64,000 nt of DNA from Flavobacterium aeripolare (GCF_013294025.1 NZ_JABSNL010000003.1:1-64000), one strand, 5' to 3'. Positions 1-11,089 are shown, counted from the stretch's first letter. Notes: generated by a model not told the origin, from the sequence alone. Made by a program: numbers and translations.

Positions 1-134
1 AAAATCTCGCGATTCTATTACTCTTATTCTTTTGTTCTAACATCTCTGTTAAAACGGCTGTCAATTCAATATGTCTAGGAACGTGTTCTTATCTTATTTC
101 TCGCCTCGTTAGCATGTTAAACATGTTTCTCGAA
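1..134 (-). other. Possible leader of an rRNA operon lying left of the window
   Basis: This is the DNA transcribed leftward from two strong promoters at 142-172 and 262-291. It contains no open reading frame of note and resembles the 5' leader in front of 16S rRNA genes in Flavobacterium. That resemblance is from memory and could not be tested here. The rRNA itself, if present, lies outside the window. The alternative is the leader of another highly expressed leftward gene. Confidence 0.45.
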
Positions 135-141
135 GCGGGTG

Positions 142-172
142 CAAAAGTAATAAACTCTTTTAATTACCACAA
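142..172 (-). promoter_or_regulatory. Proximal leftward promoter, TTG-N20-TACTTTTG
   Basis: Read on the minus strand, TTG (170-172) is followed after 20 nt by TACTTTTG (142-149). This is a full match to the Bacteroidetes housekeeping promoter (TTG, about 19 nt, TAnnTTTG). The sequence just downstream, CACCCGC, is identical to that of the second promoter. Confidence 0.75.
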
Positions 173-261
173 GCTTTTTTTGAAAATAATTTGAAAATAA
201 ATTTTCAACTCTTTTCGTATTGCTTGCCATCATGTAAAGAACTTATGCGCTGTTGCGGGTG

Positions 262-291
262 CAAAAGTAGGTAGTTTAAACCGATAAACAA
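262..291 (-). promoter_or_regulatory. Distal leftward promoter, TTG-N19-TACTTTTG
   Basis: TTG (289-291) and TACTTTTG (262-269) are 19 nt apart on the minus strand, matching the Bacteroidetes consensus. The 15-mer gcgggtgcaaaagta occurs at both 135-149 and 255-269, so the two promoters share their -7 element and initially transcribed region. Tandem promoters like this are typical of rRNA operons. Confidence 0.75.
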
Positions 292-588
292 TACTTTTAA
301 ATCACTTATTTTTGACATTTGTTCAACCCCAGCTTTAACTCACTGGAAATGCAAACTTTGTGAATTAGTCTTTTTTAAAGTTTTTAATAATTGTAGGAAT
401 TGTCGATATTATTAGCGCTCCATTTATTCTGTACCCGCCGTCTTCAGCGCTTCTATTAAATGTATTTACTCGTAAAAGCTTTTTCTATAACTGCTCTTGG
501 ATTAGGAGCGCCATATAAAGTTGCCCAATTCCTTAAACAATGGGATTTCTTCGATTTGTAAATGACAAAGTATGGATCAATCCCTTAG
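292..588. other. Intergenic DNA without a recognised feature
   Basis: About 300 bases between the leftward promoters and the repeat-flanked hairpin element. I find no supported gene, tRNA or strong hairpin. A widely spaced AGCGCT inverted pair around 414-454 is too short to interpret. Confidence 0.5.
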
Positions 589-604
589 TCCTTATATATA
601 GGTA
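589..604 (+). repeat. 16-bp direct repeat, left copy
   Basis: The 16-mer tccttatatataggta occurs here and again at 730-745 with no mismatch. The two copies bracket 125 bp that contain the hairpin element at 634-710, an arrangement like a target-site duplication. Confidence 0.8.
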
Positions 605-633
605 TCAAAATCACATCTCCTACTCTACTACAT

Positions 634-710
634 TAGCCCTGATAGCAGCGGCATCCTCTAGTGGCGGGGTTCGCCACTAGAGATACAGCGGAGAGCAGGA
701 AATAGCTCCT
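634..710 (+). repeat. Flavobacterial hairpin element, copy A
   Basis: The centre is a perfect 10-bp stem (657-666 with 672-681) closed by a 5-nt loop. Around it are arms with the pattern CCTGATnGnAGYGG on the left and AGYGSASAGCAGGA on the right. CCTG can pair with CAGG, and AGC with GCT further out. A second, diverged copy lies at 37851-37938 in the same orientation. Elements with these arms and variable central stems are, to my recollection, very common between genes in Flavobacterium. It could be a non-coding RNA family (Flavo-1 is one named candidate, not verified) or a non-autonomous mobile repeat. Confidence 0.7.
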
Positions 711-729
711 GAAATTTATTATTGAACTA

Positions 730-745
730 TCCTTATATATAGGTA
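730..745 (+). repeat. 16-bp direct repeat, right copy
   Basis: Second perfect copy of the 16-mer at 589-604. It lies about 60 bp upstream of the thrS promoter. Confidence 0.8.
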
Positions 746-806
746 CGGATTAATTTACTCTTTATAGACTAAGCTAAATAATAATGAAACAATCCTAACA
801 TATATA

Positions 807-837
807 TTGGATGTGCTTTTGTAATGGTTTATATTTG
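807..837 (+). promoter_or_regulatory. thrS promoter, TTG-N20-TATATTTG
   Basis: TTG at 807-809 and TATATTTG at 830-837 are 20 nt apart, a full match to the Bacteroidetes consensus. The -7 element ends 20 nt before the thrS ATG, so the leader is short, about 15 nt. Confidence 0.8.
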
Positions 838-857
838 CATTCTTAAATTAACAAACA

Positions 858-2804
858 ATGATTAAGATTACTTTGCCCGATGGGTCAGTTAGAGAGTATG
901 CACAAGACGTTACTCCGATGGATGTTGCTAAAAGTATTAGCGAAGGTTTTGCTAGAAATGTAATTTCGGCATCATTTAACGGGACAACCGTTGAAACAAG
1001 CACTCCTTTGACAACGGATGGTAGTCTTATATTATTTACATGGAATGACGAAGGTGGTAAAAAAGCTTTTTGGCATTCAACTTCGCACGTCATGGCACAA
1101 GTTCTTGAGGAAATGTACCCTGGTATTAAATTGACTCTTGGACCTGCAATTGCTAATGGATTTTATTACGATGTAGATTTTGAAGATCATAAAATTACAG
1201 AAGCCGACTTTAAGAAGATTGAAGATCGTGTTCTTGAAATATCAAGAGGAAAACACGAGTTTAAATTACGTCCAGTTACGAAAGCAGAAGCTTTAGATAT
1301 TTACAAGGACAATGTTTATAAAACAGAGATGATCACTAATCTTGAAGACGGAACGATTACGTTTTGCGATCACGATACTTTTACCGACTTATGCCGAGGT
1401 GGTCACATTCCAAATACAGGAATTATTAAGGCTATGAAAGTCATGAGTGTTGCCGGTGCGTACTGGAGAGGTGATGAAAAAAACAAGCAGTTAACACGTG
1501 TTTACGGAACATCATTCCCTAAACAAAAAGACCTAACTGAATATTTACTTTTGCTAGAAGAAGCAAAACGTAGAGACCATAGAAAACTAGGTAAGGAACT
1601 AGAATTATTTGCTTTTTCTCAAAAAGTTGGTCAAGGTCTACCATTATGGTTACCTAAAGGAGCCGCTTTAAGAGAACGCTTAGAGCAATTCCTTAAAAAA
1701 GCACAAAAGAAAGCAGGTTACGAACAAGTAGTTACACCACATATTGGTCAGAAAGAATTGTATGTGACTTCTGGACATTATGCTAAATATGGTGCAGATA
1801 GCTTCCAACCGATTAGTACACCGCATGAAGGTGAAGAGTTTTTATTGAAACCAATGAATTGCCCTCATCACTGTGAAATCTATAATGTAAGACCGTGGTC
1901 ATACAAAGATTTACCTAAGCGTTATGCTGAATTTGGTACCGTATACCGATACGAGCAAAGTGGAGAATTACATGGTTTGACCCGTGTACGTGGATTTACA
2001 CAAGACGATGCGCATATTTTTTGTACTCCAGAACAGCTAGATGAAGAGTTCAAAAAAGTAATTGACTTGGTACTTTATGTATTTGGTTCATTAGGATTCG
2101 AAAATTTTACCGCTCAAATTTCGTTAAGAGACAAAGAGAATAGAGAAAAGTACATTGGTACAGATGAAAACTGGGAAAAAGCGGAGAATGCAATTATTAA
2201 CGCTGCAGCCGATAAAGGATTAAACACCGTAATAGAATATGGTGAAGCTGCTTTCTATGGTCCAAAATTGGATTTCATGGTTAAGGATGCTTTAGGAAGA
2301 CAATGGCAATTAGGAACGATACAGGTAGATTACAATTTACCAGAACGTTTTGATTTAACATACAAAGGATCTGACAATGAACTACACAGACCTGTGATGA
2401 TTCATAGAGCACCATTTGGTTCTATGGAACGCTTCATTGCTATCTTACTAGAACACACTGCAGGAAATTTCCCACTGTGGTTAATGCCTGAACAGGCTAT
2501 AATCTTGTCTTTAAGCGAGAAATATGAAATTTATGCCAAAAAAGTTTTAGATTTGCTAGAAAATCACGAAATTCGCGCATTAATAGACAACCGAAACGAG
2601 ACAATTGGTAAGAAAATCAGGGATGCAGAGATGCAAAAAATTCCTTTTATGATTATTGTAGGAGAAGAGGAGGAGAAAAACGGAACTATTTCTATACGTC
2701 GTCATGGACAAGAAGGTAAAGGTAATATCACTATATCGATAGAAGAATTTGCTGCTATTGTTGACGAAGAGATTAAAAAAACATTAAAAGTATTTACAGT
2801 TTAA
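858..2804 (+). CDS. thrS: Threonyl-tRNA synthetase
   Basis: Charges tRNA-Thr with threonine in the cytoplasm. At 648 aa it is full length. Domains in order are an N-terminal TGS domain (about 1-62), the editing domain with the HxxxH metal site (H73, H77) and DLCRGGH (Cys179), then the class II catalytic core. The core shows MNCPHH at 333-338 and the motif 2 stretch [13 protein letters not shown] ending in Cys389; these carry the cysteine of the zinc site. A C-terminal anticodon-binding domain follows. A consensus promoter ends 20 nt before the ATG, which fixes the start. infC follows after only 16 nt, so thrS probably heads a translation operon with infC, rpmI and rplT. Nothing in the short leader suggests a T-box. 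Confidence 0.98.
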   Translation: MIKITLPDGSVREYAQDVTPMDVAKSISEGFARNVISASFNGTTVETSTPLTTDGSLILFTWNDEGGKKAFWHSTSHVMAQVLEEMYPGIKLTLGPAIANGFYYDVDFEDHKITEADFKKIEDRVLEISRGKHEFKLRPVTKAEALDIYKDNVYKTEMITNLEDGTITFCDHDTFTDLCRGGHIPNTGIIKAMKVMSVAGAYWRGDEKNKQLTRVYGTSFPKQKDLTEYLLLLEEAKRRDHRKLGKELELFAFSQKVGQGLPLWLPKGAALRERLEQFLKKAQKKAGYEQVVTPHIGQKELYVTSGHYAKYGADSFQPISTPHEGEEFLLKPMNCPHHCEIYNVRPWSYKDLPKRYAEFGTVYRYEQSGELHGLTRVRGFTQDDAHIFCTPEQLDEEFKKVIDLVLYVFGSLGFENFTAQISLRDKENREKYIGTDENWEKAENAIINAAADKGLNTVIEYGEAAFYGPKLDFMVKDALGRQWQLGTIQVDYNLPERFDLTYKGSDNELHRPVMIHRAPFGSMERFIAILLEHTAGNFPLWLMPEQAIILSLSEKYEIYAKKVLDLLENHEIRALIDNRNETIGKKIRDAEMQKIPFMIIVGEEEEKNGTISIRRHGQEGKGNITISIEEFAAIVDEEIKKTLKVFTV

Positions 2805-2820
2805 CTTAAATTATAAAGTC

Positions 2821-3378
2821 ATAGCAATAAGAAGCAACAGAGGTTACCAACCTCGCGTAGAAAAAAAGGATGCCCACAGAATAAATAATCATATTCGTGG
2901 TATACAAGAGGTACGTCTTGTAGGTGAAAACATTGAGCCTGGAGTTTTTAAACTTTCAGAAGCACTACGTTTAGCGGATCAATTTGAACTAGATCTAGTT
3001 GAAATTTCACCAAATGCTGAGCCGCCAGTGTGTAAAATCATGGATTACAAGAAATTTGTTTACGAGCAAAAGAAACGTGATAAGGTTTTAAAGGCAAAAT
3101 CAACACAAGTAACTGTGAAAGAAATTCGTTTTGGTCCTCAAACAGATGAGCATGACTACGAATTTAAAAGAAAGAACGCAGAAAAATTCTTGAAAGAAGG
3201 TGCTAAGCTAAAAGCTTTTGTATTCTTCAAAGGACGTTCTATTATTTATAAAGATCAAGGTCAAATCTTATTATTAAGATTAGCTACAGATCTTGAAGAG
3301 TATGGTAAAGTCGAAGCGATGCCGGTCCTTGAAGGAAAAAGAATGATTATGTTCATTGCTCCTAAGAAAAAAAAATAG
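2821..3378 (+). CDS. infC: Translation initiation factor IF-3, ATA start
   Basis: IF-3 binds the 30S subunit and checks the start codon. Read from the ATA at 2821 the protein is 185 aa, the normal IF-3 length, and opens [14 protein letters not shown], as I recall flavobacterial IF-3 doing. The first ATG/GTG in this frame is the GTG at 3028, which would delete most of the N-terminal domain ([18 protein letters not shown]). The frame is open to the left but has no ATG, GTG or TTG before 2821, so a rare AUA start is the best reading. In E. coli infC starts at AUU and IF-3 represses its own mRNA by rejecting that codon; AUA here probably does the same. The C-terminal domain with the [14 protein letters not shown] segment is intact. 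Confidence 0.93.
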   Translation: MAIRSNRGYQPRVEKKDAHRINNHIRGIQEVRLVGENIEPGVFKLSEALRLADQFELDLVEISPNAEPPVCKIMDYKKFVYEQKKRDKVLKAKSTQVTVKEIRFGPQTDEHDYEFKRKNAEKFLKEGAKLKAFVFFKGRSIIYKDQGQILLLRLATDLEEYGKVEAMPVLEGKRMIMFIAPKKKK

Positions 3379-3382
3379 TTAA

Positions 3383-3441
3383 TAGGCAAAAGTCAGAAGG
3401 CAGTAGTGTAAAACTATTGGCAAGTGACTAATGGCTAATTA
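3383..3441 (+). repeat. Inverted intergenic repeat unit upstream of rpmI
   Basis: The infC-rpmI gap holds a 19-mer at 3383-3401 and an ACTAATGGCTAAT stretch at 3427-3439. Both reappear in opposite orientation in the rpmI-rplT gap (3736-3754 with 17 of 19 matches, and 3701-3715). The order of the two parts is kept, so this is one repeat family in two inverted copies around rpmI. Confidence 0.6.
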
Positions 3442-3484
3442 CTCAAAATAAGTAAGTAAGAATAAATTAAAACACTAGGAAAAA

Positions 3485-3682
3485 ATGCCTAAAATGAAAA
3501 CCAAATCTAGCGCCAAGAAACGTTTCAAAGTTACTGGTTCTGGAAAGATTAAAAGAAAGCATGCTTTTAAAAGTCACATCTTGACTAAAAAGTCTAAAAA
3601 ACGTAAATTAGCTTTGACACACTCAGCGTTAGTTCACAAAACAGATATGAAAAGTATCAAACAACAATTAAGAATTATCTAG
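3485..3682 (+). CDS. rpmI: 50S ribosomal protein L35
   Basis: A small basic protein of the large ribosomal subunit. It is 65 aa, the usual size, and opens [20 protein letters not shown], the standard L35 N-terminus, with a Lys/Arg-rich body. It sits between infC and rplT in the order conserved across bacteria. It is separated from both by gaps of 106 and 173 bp that carry inverted copies of one repeat. Confidence 0.97.
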   Translation: MPKMKTKSSAKKRFKVTGSGKIKRKHAFKSHILTKKSKKRKLALTHSALVHKTDMKSIKQQLRII

Positions 3683-3700
3683 GAAGCCATTAGTAAAAAG

Positions 3701-3754
3701 ACATTAGCTATTAGTTTGCAAAACTTATGCCTATCGCCTTTTAACTTTTGCCTA
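3701..3754 (-). repeat. Inverted intergenic repeat unit downstream of rpmI
   Basis: Minus-strand copy of the unit at 3383-3441. Because the copies are inverted, the two gaps could pair in the mRNA and enclose rpmI in a long loop; several of the differences are G-U compatible. Confidence 0.6.
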
Positions 3755-3855
3755 GATAATCTTGAGGTTAAAACAATTTAAAATAACCTTGGAGTATGGC
3801 CATTAAGTGCTTTTGATTTAATTCAAGCCGCCTGCTACAAAAACACATAAAAATT

Positions 3856-4200
3856 ATGCCAAGATCGGTAAATTCAGTTGCTAAAAGAGCAAGAAGAAAA
3901 AAAATAATGAAGCAAGCCAAAGGTTTCTTTGGTAGACGTAAAAACGTTTGGACAGTTGCTAAGAATGCGGTAGAGAAAGCAATGTGCTACGCTTACCGTG
4001 ATAGAAAAGTGAATAAAAGAAATTTCCGTGCATTGTGGATTCAACGTATCAACGCTGGAGCTAGATTGGAAGGAATGTCTTATTCTCAATTCATGGGTAA
4101 AGTGAAAAAGAACAATATCGAATTGAACCGTAAAGTTCTTGCAGATTTGGCTATGAACCACCCAGAAGCTTTCAAAGCAATACTTAATAAAGTAAAATAA
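3856..4200 (+). CDS. rplT: 50S ribosomal protein L20
   Basis: Binds 23S rRNA early in assembly of the large subunit. It is 114 aa, normal length, with the family opening [24 protein letters not shown], a basic N-terminal extension, and the globular C-terminal half. It is the last gene of the thrS-infC-rpmI-rplT block and is followed within 42 bp by a strong terminator. In other bacteria L20 represses its own operon by binding the leader. The 173-bp gap before this gene leaves room for such a site, but I do not recognise a known leader motif there. Confidence 0.98.
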   Translation: MPRSVNSVAKRARRKKIMKQAKGFFGRRKNVWTVAKNAVEKAMCYAYRDRKVNKRNFRALWIQRINAGARLEGMSYSQFMGKVKKNNIELNRKVLADLAMNHPEAFKAILNKVK

Positions 4201-4241
4201 ACGTTTTATCAACTCAATTTAAGACTACTTACTTATATAAA

Positions 4242-4272
4242 AGCCCTAATCGAAAGATTAGGGCTTTTTTTA
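4242..4272 (+). terminator. Rho-independent terminator after rplT
   Basis: Perfect 10-bp stem (4242-4251 with 4256-4265) with a GAAA tetraloop, followed directly by a run of T. It ends the thrS-rplT operon. Confidence 0.92.
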
Positions 4273-4273
4273 T

Positions 4274-4790
4274 ATACGGTATTAGATATTAGTTACCCTT
4301 TTAAGATACCTCATAGCTCAATCGATACGTTACAATTTCATCAAATCACACTCCTGCATCACTTCGAGCTATTCTATAATGTTAAGTCACATGGACTCGT
4401 TTAGAGTTATCGAAACAATTGCAATCTACACTTTACTTCAACTGAAACTTTTGGTTCTTATAGAGCACTCTATCACAATCTACAGGCACGTTATTTATAT
4501 AAGCAGCGATAAAACCTACCAACGTTATGTTTAGCTAGACTCACATTTAAACTGTTTGTAGATTAATTTGCGAAAAGGAATAATCACAGTTATGTATTTC
4601 ACTCTTTACCACAATTTTACCTAACTACAGGCTAAGAGATAAGTAAACTGTTTACGGCAAATAAACCTTTAAAAGTGATAAGTATACAGCCAACTAACAT
4701 TTAACCATAAAAACTATTGCAGCACTTAAACAAGTACTAAAGTGTATATATTCATATTCAATACGTCTAGCACTAGCGTTAGATTAGATA
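4274..4790. other. Intergenic DNA without a recognised feature
   Basis: About 500 bases between the rplT terminator and the secDF terminator. The flanking genes converge, so no promoter is needed here. I find no supported ORF, tRNA or long repeat on either strand. Confidence 0.6.
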
Positions 4791-4800
4791 AAATTGACTC

Positions 4801-4836
4801 AAAAAAAAAAGGACTGTCAAAATTGACAGTCCTTTT
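4801..4836 (-). terminator. Terminator after secDF
   Basis: The stem 4811-4820 pairs perfectly with 4823-4832 and has A/T runs on both sides. On the minus strand it ends in more than ten T residues, 22 nt past the secDF stop. Confidence 0.9.
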
Positions 4837-4857
4837 AATATATAATGTAATTTAGAT

Positions 4858-7836
4858 TTAAGCGATTTCTTCTTCATGTAACTTTTCAACACGGTCTTTA
4901 TCAGCTTGTGATATAGTATCCACTAATACTGGAGTCGCAATAAATAAAGATGAATATGTTCCTACTACAATACCTACTAACATCGCAAAGATGAATCCTC
5001 TAATTGATTCTCCACCAAAAATGAACATGATTAATAAAACCACGATCATTGTCAATGATGTATTAATTGTTCTAGACATTGTAGTATTAATAGACTGGTT
5101 TACAATATCAGCAAAATTCCCTTTAGTTTTACCAGCTAAGAACTCACGAACTCTATCAAATACAATTACAGTATCATTCATAGAGTACCCGATCACTGTT
5201 AGAATTGCAGCAATAAAATGCTGGTCAATCTCCATTCCAAATGGCATAAATTTATAGCATAAAGAGTAGATTCCTAATACAAAAATAACATCATGCGCAA
5301 CAGCAGCAATTGCTCCTAAACTATATTGCCATTTTCTAAAACTGATCATCAAGTACAAGAACACTAATAACATAGCCCCTAATACAGCCCAGTAAGCATT
5401 AGTTTTAATATCCTGTGCAACAGATGGACCTACTTTTGAAGCTTGAACAATACCAATAGTTTTACCATCGTAAGCGTTTACAAACTTTTCATAAGTCAAT
5501 CCAGCACTATAATGATGCTTAAGAGTTTCAAACAATAGTTTATTAACTTCTCCATCAACTTTTACTCCGTGATCTTTAACTTTGTACTTCGTAGTAATTT
5601 TTAATTGGTTATTATCACCAAAAACTTTTACTTCTGCACTTCCATCAAAAACTTTAGACAATTCTTCTTTTACAACATCTGTTTCAATTGGTTTTTCGAA
5701 ACGAATTTGGAATGTTCTTCCTCCCACAAAATCAACTCCTTCATCAAGACCATTAGTTGACAATGAAATAATACTTACAACAATTACAATACTTGAGAAC
5801 AAATACGTCCATTTTTTCATTCCTAAGAAATTGAAGTGGAAATTGTTAAATATCTTTTTAGAAAAATTAGTTACAAATGTTAGATCATTTTTAGTTTTCA
5901 AGTTTCTATCTAAGAAAATTCTAGCGATAAAAATAGAAGTAAATAATGACGTAGCGATACCAATTAATAAAGTAGTAGCAAAACCTTTAATTGGTCCTGA
6001 ACCAAAAATAAACAACACAGCACCAGTTAAAACGTGTGTTACATTAGCATCTGTAATAGATGACATTGCACCTCTCCAGCTATACGATGTTTTGATTGCT
6101 TCTTCTAATGTTTTACCAGCGCGCAACTCTTCTTTAGCTCTTTCATAGATAATGATGTTAGCATCTACCGCAGTACCCATTGTTAAAACGATACCAGCAA
6201 TACCAGGCAAAGTCAATACAGCACCTAAACTTGCTAAAATTCCAAAAAGGAACAGTAAGTTAACCGCTAATGCAATATTAGAATACCAACCTGCTTTACC
6301 GTAGTAAACCATCATCCATAACGATACAATAAGTAAACCTACAATAGCAGAATTAGTTCCATTATCAATAGCTTCTTGACCTAATGATGGCCCTACCACT
6401 TCTGATTGTACAATATCTGCAGCAGCAGGAAGTTTACCAGCTCTTAATACGTTAGCTAAATCTTTAGTTTCTGTAACATCAAATGCACCTGAAATCTCTG
6501 ATCTACCACCAGCAATAGGTCCACTAGAAACACCTGGAGCAGAGTAAACAATATCATCAAGAACGATAGCGATATTACTTTTTTGAGTATATGCCTTTCC
6601 TGTTAATTCTTCCCATGCCTTAGCACCTTGTCCGTTCATTTGCATAGAAACAGATGGCTTACCAGATTGATCAAATGAATCTTTAGCGTCAGTTACAACT
6701 CCACCACCCATAGCAGCAATATTGTCTCTATTTCCTTTTAAAGCGTATAATTCTACAACTTCTACATCTTTATCTTTAGCATCTTTAATTGTAGTTGTTT
6801 TACCCCATACAAATTTAGCATAACGCTGCTCTGCAGGAAGCAATATTTTAATATCAGCTCTTTTAAAATATCCATTTACAACAGCGGTATCCTTAGGTGA
6901 AAACATACCTAAAACTGGACCACCACCTTGAGCAAGGATTTTATCAAATAAAGGATTATTTCCTTTTTTTACAGCAGCAGTATCTTTAACATCACTTAGT
7001 AAAGCACTCAATGAATCCTTAACAACTGTATTTGTTTCAACTTTGTTAATTTCAGTTTTCTTCAATGCTTCGTTTGCAGAAACTAAAAAGTTACCTATTT
7101 CGTCAATTTTATAAGTTTCCCAAAATTCTAACTGAGCAGTACTTTGTAATAACTTCTTAATTCTATCAACGTCTTTAGCTCCGGGAAGTTCAACAAGAAT
7201 TTTTCCAGACTCTCCTAATTTTTGAATATTAGGTTGCGTTACACCAAATTTATCGATACGTTTTCTAAGTACTCCAAAAGCACTTTCTACAGACTCGTCT
7301 ACTTTTCTTTTAATGATCTTTTGAACTTGAGAATCGGTCATTTGATAATCAATACCATCTTCACCTTGCAAACTTCTGTTTGCAAAAATTTCAGGTGATG
7401 CTAATTTCACTGTACCTTTTGAGTTTGCGTCAAATGCTTCAAAGAAAGCATCAATATACGTTTGATTTCCTCTTTGATTAGCAGTAGCATCAGCTAATGA
7501 TTTGTTGAAAACTGGATTTTTAGAATTATTAGATAATCCTTTCAAGATATCCTTTACAGATATTTGAAGCGTAACGTTAATTCCACCTTCTAAGTCAAGA
7601 CCCTTGTTTATTTGCTTGTCACTTACTTCATTAAATGTGAAGTCTGTAAATCCAAGATCAAAAACTTTTTCTTTACCAATAGAATCTAAATACTTAGCTT
7701 CTTTGTCAGGATTCCCACCTGCAAATGCTTTCGCATCGTTTTTGACTTTGCTTGCAACAAATGTGAATGATAGTTGGTAAATACTTACCAATGCAAATAG
7801 AATTGCGAAAAATTTAATGAGTCCTTTATTCTGCAT
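4858..7836 (-). CDS. secDF: Protein translocase SecDF, fused single chain
   Basis: Inner-membrane partner of SecYEG that uses the proton gradient to help pull proteins into the periplasm. It is 992 aa because SecD and SecF are one polypeptide, the usual form in Bacteroidetes. The N-terminus has one membrane helix (about 9-27). A large periplasmic P1 region follows (LEGGINVTLQ, FGVTQPNIQ, ILVELPGA), and then the SecD helix bundle with GTAVDANIIIYERAKEEL. The SecF half repeats the plan with GYSMNDTVIVFDRVREF and TSLTMIVVLLIMF. The Asp/Arg pairs DANIIIYER and DTVIVFDR are the conserved proton-relay type motifs. Its own consensus promoter lies at 7963-7993 and its own terminator at 4801-4836, so it is transcribed alone. 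Confidence 0.98.
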   Translation of the reverse strand: MQNKGLIKFFAILFALVSIYQLSFTFVASKVKNDAKAFAGGNPDKEAKYLDSIGKEKVFDLGFTDFTFNEVSDKQINKGLDLEGGINVTLQISVKDILKGLSNNSKNPVFNKSLADATANQRGNQTYIDAFFEAFDANSKGTVKLASPEIFANRSLQGEDGIDYQMTDSQVQKIIKRKVDESVESAFGVLRKRIDKFGVTQPNIQKLGESGKILVELPGAKDVDRIKKLLQSTAQLEFWETYKIDEIGNFLVSANEALKKTEINKVETNTVVKDSLSALLSDVKDTAAVKKGNNPLFDKILAQGGGPVLGMFSPKDTAVVNGYFKRADIKILLPAEQRYAKFVWGKTTTIKDAKDKDVEVVELYALKGNRDNIAAMGGGVVTDAKDSFDQSGKPSVSMQMNGQGAKAWEELTGKAYTQKSNIAIVLDDIVYSAPGVSSGPIAGGRSEISGAFDVTETKDLANVLRAGKLPAAADIVQSEVVGPSLGQEAIDNGTNSAIVGLLIVSLWMMVYYGKAGWYSNIALAVNLLFLFGILASLGAVLTLPGIAGIVLTMGTAVDANIIIYERAKEELRAGKTLEEAIKTSYSWRGAMSSITDANVTHVLTGAVLFIFGSGPIKGFATTLLIGIATSLFTSIFIARIFLDRNLKTKNDLTFVTNFSKKIFNNFHFNFLGMKKWTYLFSSIVIVVSIISLSTNGLDEGVDFVGGRTFQIRFEKPIETDVVKEELSKVFDGSAEVKVFGDNNQLKITTKYKVKDHGVKVDGEVNKLLFETLKHHYSAGLTYEKFVNAYDGKTIGIVQASKVGPSVAQDIKTNAYWAVLGAMLLVFLYLMISFRKWQYSLGAIAAVAHDVIFVLGIYSLCYKFMPFGMEIDQHFIAAILTVIGYSMNDTVIVFDRVREFLAGKTKGNFADIVNQSINTTMSRTINTSLTMIVVLLIMFIFGGESIRGFIFAMLVGIVVGTYSSLFIATPVLVDTISQADKDRVEKLHEEEIA

Positions 7837-7962
7837 TATTACTAAAAATTAATTATTTTATATTTATTTATTCTTGTTTTTAACTCTTTTTAAATAAGTT
7901 GTAATCCTAAATTATTTCCATAAAAACAATCGAAATCAATCTCCTGTTTTTTATAAACCGAG

Positions 7963-7993
7963 CAAATATATAATTAAGGTTAAGATTAACCAA
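7963..7993 (-). promoter_or_regulatory. secDF promoter, TTG-N20-TATATTTG
   Basis: On the minus strand TTG (7991-7993) and TATATTTG (7963-7970) are 20 nt apart, a full consensus match. The leader to the secDF ATG is about 120 nt and A/T-rich with no clear structure. Confidence 0.75.
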
Positions 7994-8013
7994 TTTATTT
8001 ATTAATTAATCTC

Positions 8014-8040
8014 AAAAAAAAGACTGCAATTGTGCAGTCT
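8014..8040 (-). terminator. Terminator after mdh
   Basis: Perfect 8-bp stem (8021-8028 with 8033-8040) and a 4-nt loop. On the minus strand it is followed by a T run (A at 8014-8020). It separates mdh from the secDF promoter. Confidence 0.9.
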
Positions 8041-8062
8041 TCTTTGTTCTATAACACTTATA

Positions 8063-8998
8063 CTAAGCTAAAATCGATTTTAAAGCGTCATTCATGTTCC
8101 TAACAGCATCTGCGCTCTTAGCAAACAAAGCCTTTTCAGCATCATTCAATTCAATCTCAACGATTTCTTCAACACCGTTTTTCCCGATAATACAAGGAAC
8201 ACCAATACAAATATCGCTTTGACCATATTCTCCATCAACCATAACAGAACAGGCAATCATCTTCTTTTGATCATTTAAGATACTGTCAACTAAAAATGCA
8301 ACAGACGCACCAGGTGCATACCATGCAGATGTACCTAATAAACCAGTTAATGTCGCTCCTCCAACCATTGTACTTGCTGCAACTTTATCTAATGCTTCTT
8401 GAGATAAGAACTGAGAAACCGGAATACCATTATAAGAAGCTAATCTTGTTAAAGGAATCATCGTAGTATCGCCATGCCCTCCTATAACCATAGCAGCAAC
8501 ATCGTTAGCTGGCTTGTCTAATGCCATAGATAAATAGGTTCTAAAACGAGAACTATCTAATGCACCACCCATACCTATAATTCTATTTTTAGGTAAACCA
8601 GTAGCCTTCAATGCTAAGTAAGTCATAGTATCCATAGGATTAGATACAACAACAATTACAGCCTCTGGAGAAAATTCCAATACACTCTCTGCAACGCTTT
8701 TAACAATTCCTGCATTAATACCTATTAATTCCTCTCTAGTCATTCCTGGTTTTCTAGGAATTCCCGACGTAATAACGACTACATCACTATTTGCTGTCTT
8801 AGAATAATCATTAGTAACCCCTGAAACCTTAGTATTAAAACCTGTGTTTGTAGCACATTGCATAATATCAAGAGCTTTACCTTCAGCAAATCCTTCTTTT
8901 ATGTCTAGTAACACTACCTCACTTGCAATTCCTCTATAAGAAATAACGTCCGCACAAGTGGCTCCTACATTTCCTGCTCCTACAATAGTAACTTTCAT
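8063..8998 (-). CDS. mdh: Malate dehydrogenase, LDH-like type
   Basis: Interconverts malate and oxaloacetate with NAD in the TCA cycle. It is 311 aa, typical of the LDH-like MDH group. Visible residues are the nucleotide loop GAGNVG at 7-12, the NAD-selecting Asp32 at the end of the second strand, substrate arginines R82, R88 and R151, Asn120, and the catalytic histidine H175 in GGHGDTTM. The R82 loop (GIPRKPGM) is the malate rather than lactate pattern. It starts 84 nt after gyrB in the same direction; I see no consensus promoter in that gap, so read-through from gyrB is likely. A terminator follows. Confidence 0.97.
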   Translation of the reverse strand: MKVTIVGAGNVGATCADVISYRGIASEVVLLDIKEGFAEGKALDIMQCATNTGFNTKVSGVTNDYSKTANSDVVVITSGIPRKPGMTREELIGINAGIVKSVAESVLEFSPEAVIVVVSNPMDTMTYLALKATGLPKNRIIGMGGALDSSRFRTYLSMALDKPANDVAAMVIGGHGDTTMIPLTRLASYNGIPVSQFLSQEALDKVAASTMVGGATLTGLLGTSAWYAPGASVAFLVDSILNDQKKMIACSVMVDGEYGQSDICIGVPCIIGKNGVEEIVEIELNDAEKALFAKSADAVRNMNDALKSILA

Positions 8999-9082
8999 AT
9001 TTTTGAGTTTATTTCGGTTAATCGTTAACGGTTATTTTTAATTATTCGATGCTCTAATTCGCACCATTTCTTCCGCCTTTAC

Positions 9083-11053
<1,971 letters not shown>

Positions 11054-11061
11054 CTAACACG

Positions 11062-11069
11062 CAAATATA
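11062..11069 (-). promoter_or_regulatory. gyrB promoter, -7 element TATATTTG
   Basis: A perfect TAnnTTTG on the minus strand, 36 nt before the gyrB ATG. No TTG is present at the usual 17-21 nt upstream, so only the -7 element is supported. Confidence 0.55.
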
Positions 11070-11089
11070 TAAAAATGTAAACTATTGTA

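Noticed and set aside
3028..3378. A short 116-aa IF-3 starting at GTG 3028
   Set aside because: The conserved IF-3 N-terminal domain is encoded in frame directly upstream, from the ATA at 2821.
3874..4212. 112-codon antisense frame over rplT
   Set aside because: Covers nearly all of the conserved L20 gene; Cys/Phe-rich composition is a mirror of Lys/Arg codons.
5582..6148. 188-codon rightward frame inside secDF
   Set aside because: It is antisense to a well-conserved membrane region of SecDF and shows no domain or signal of its own.
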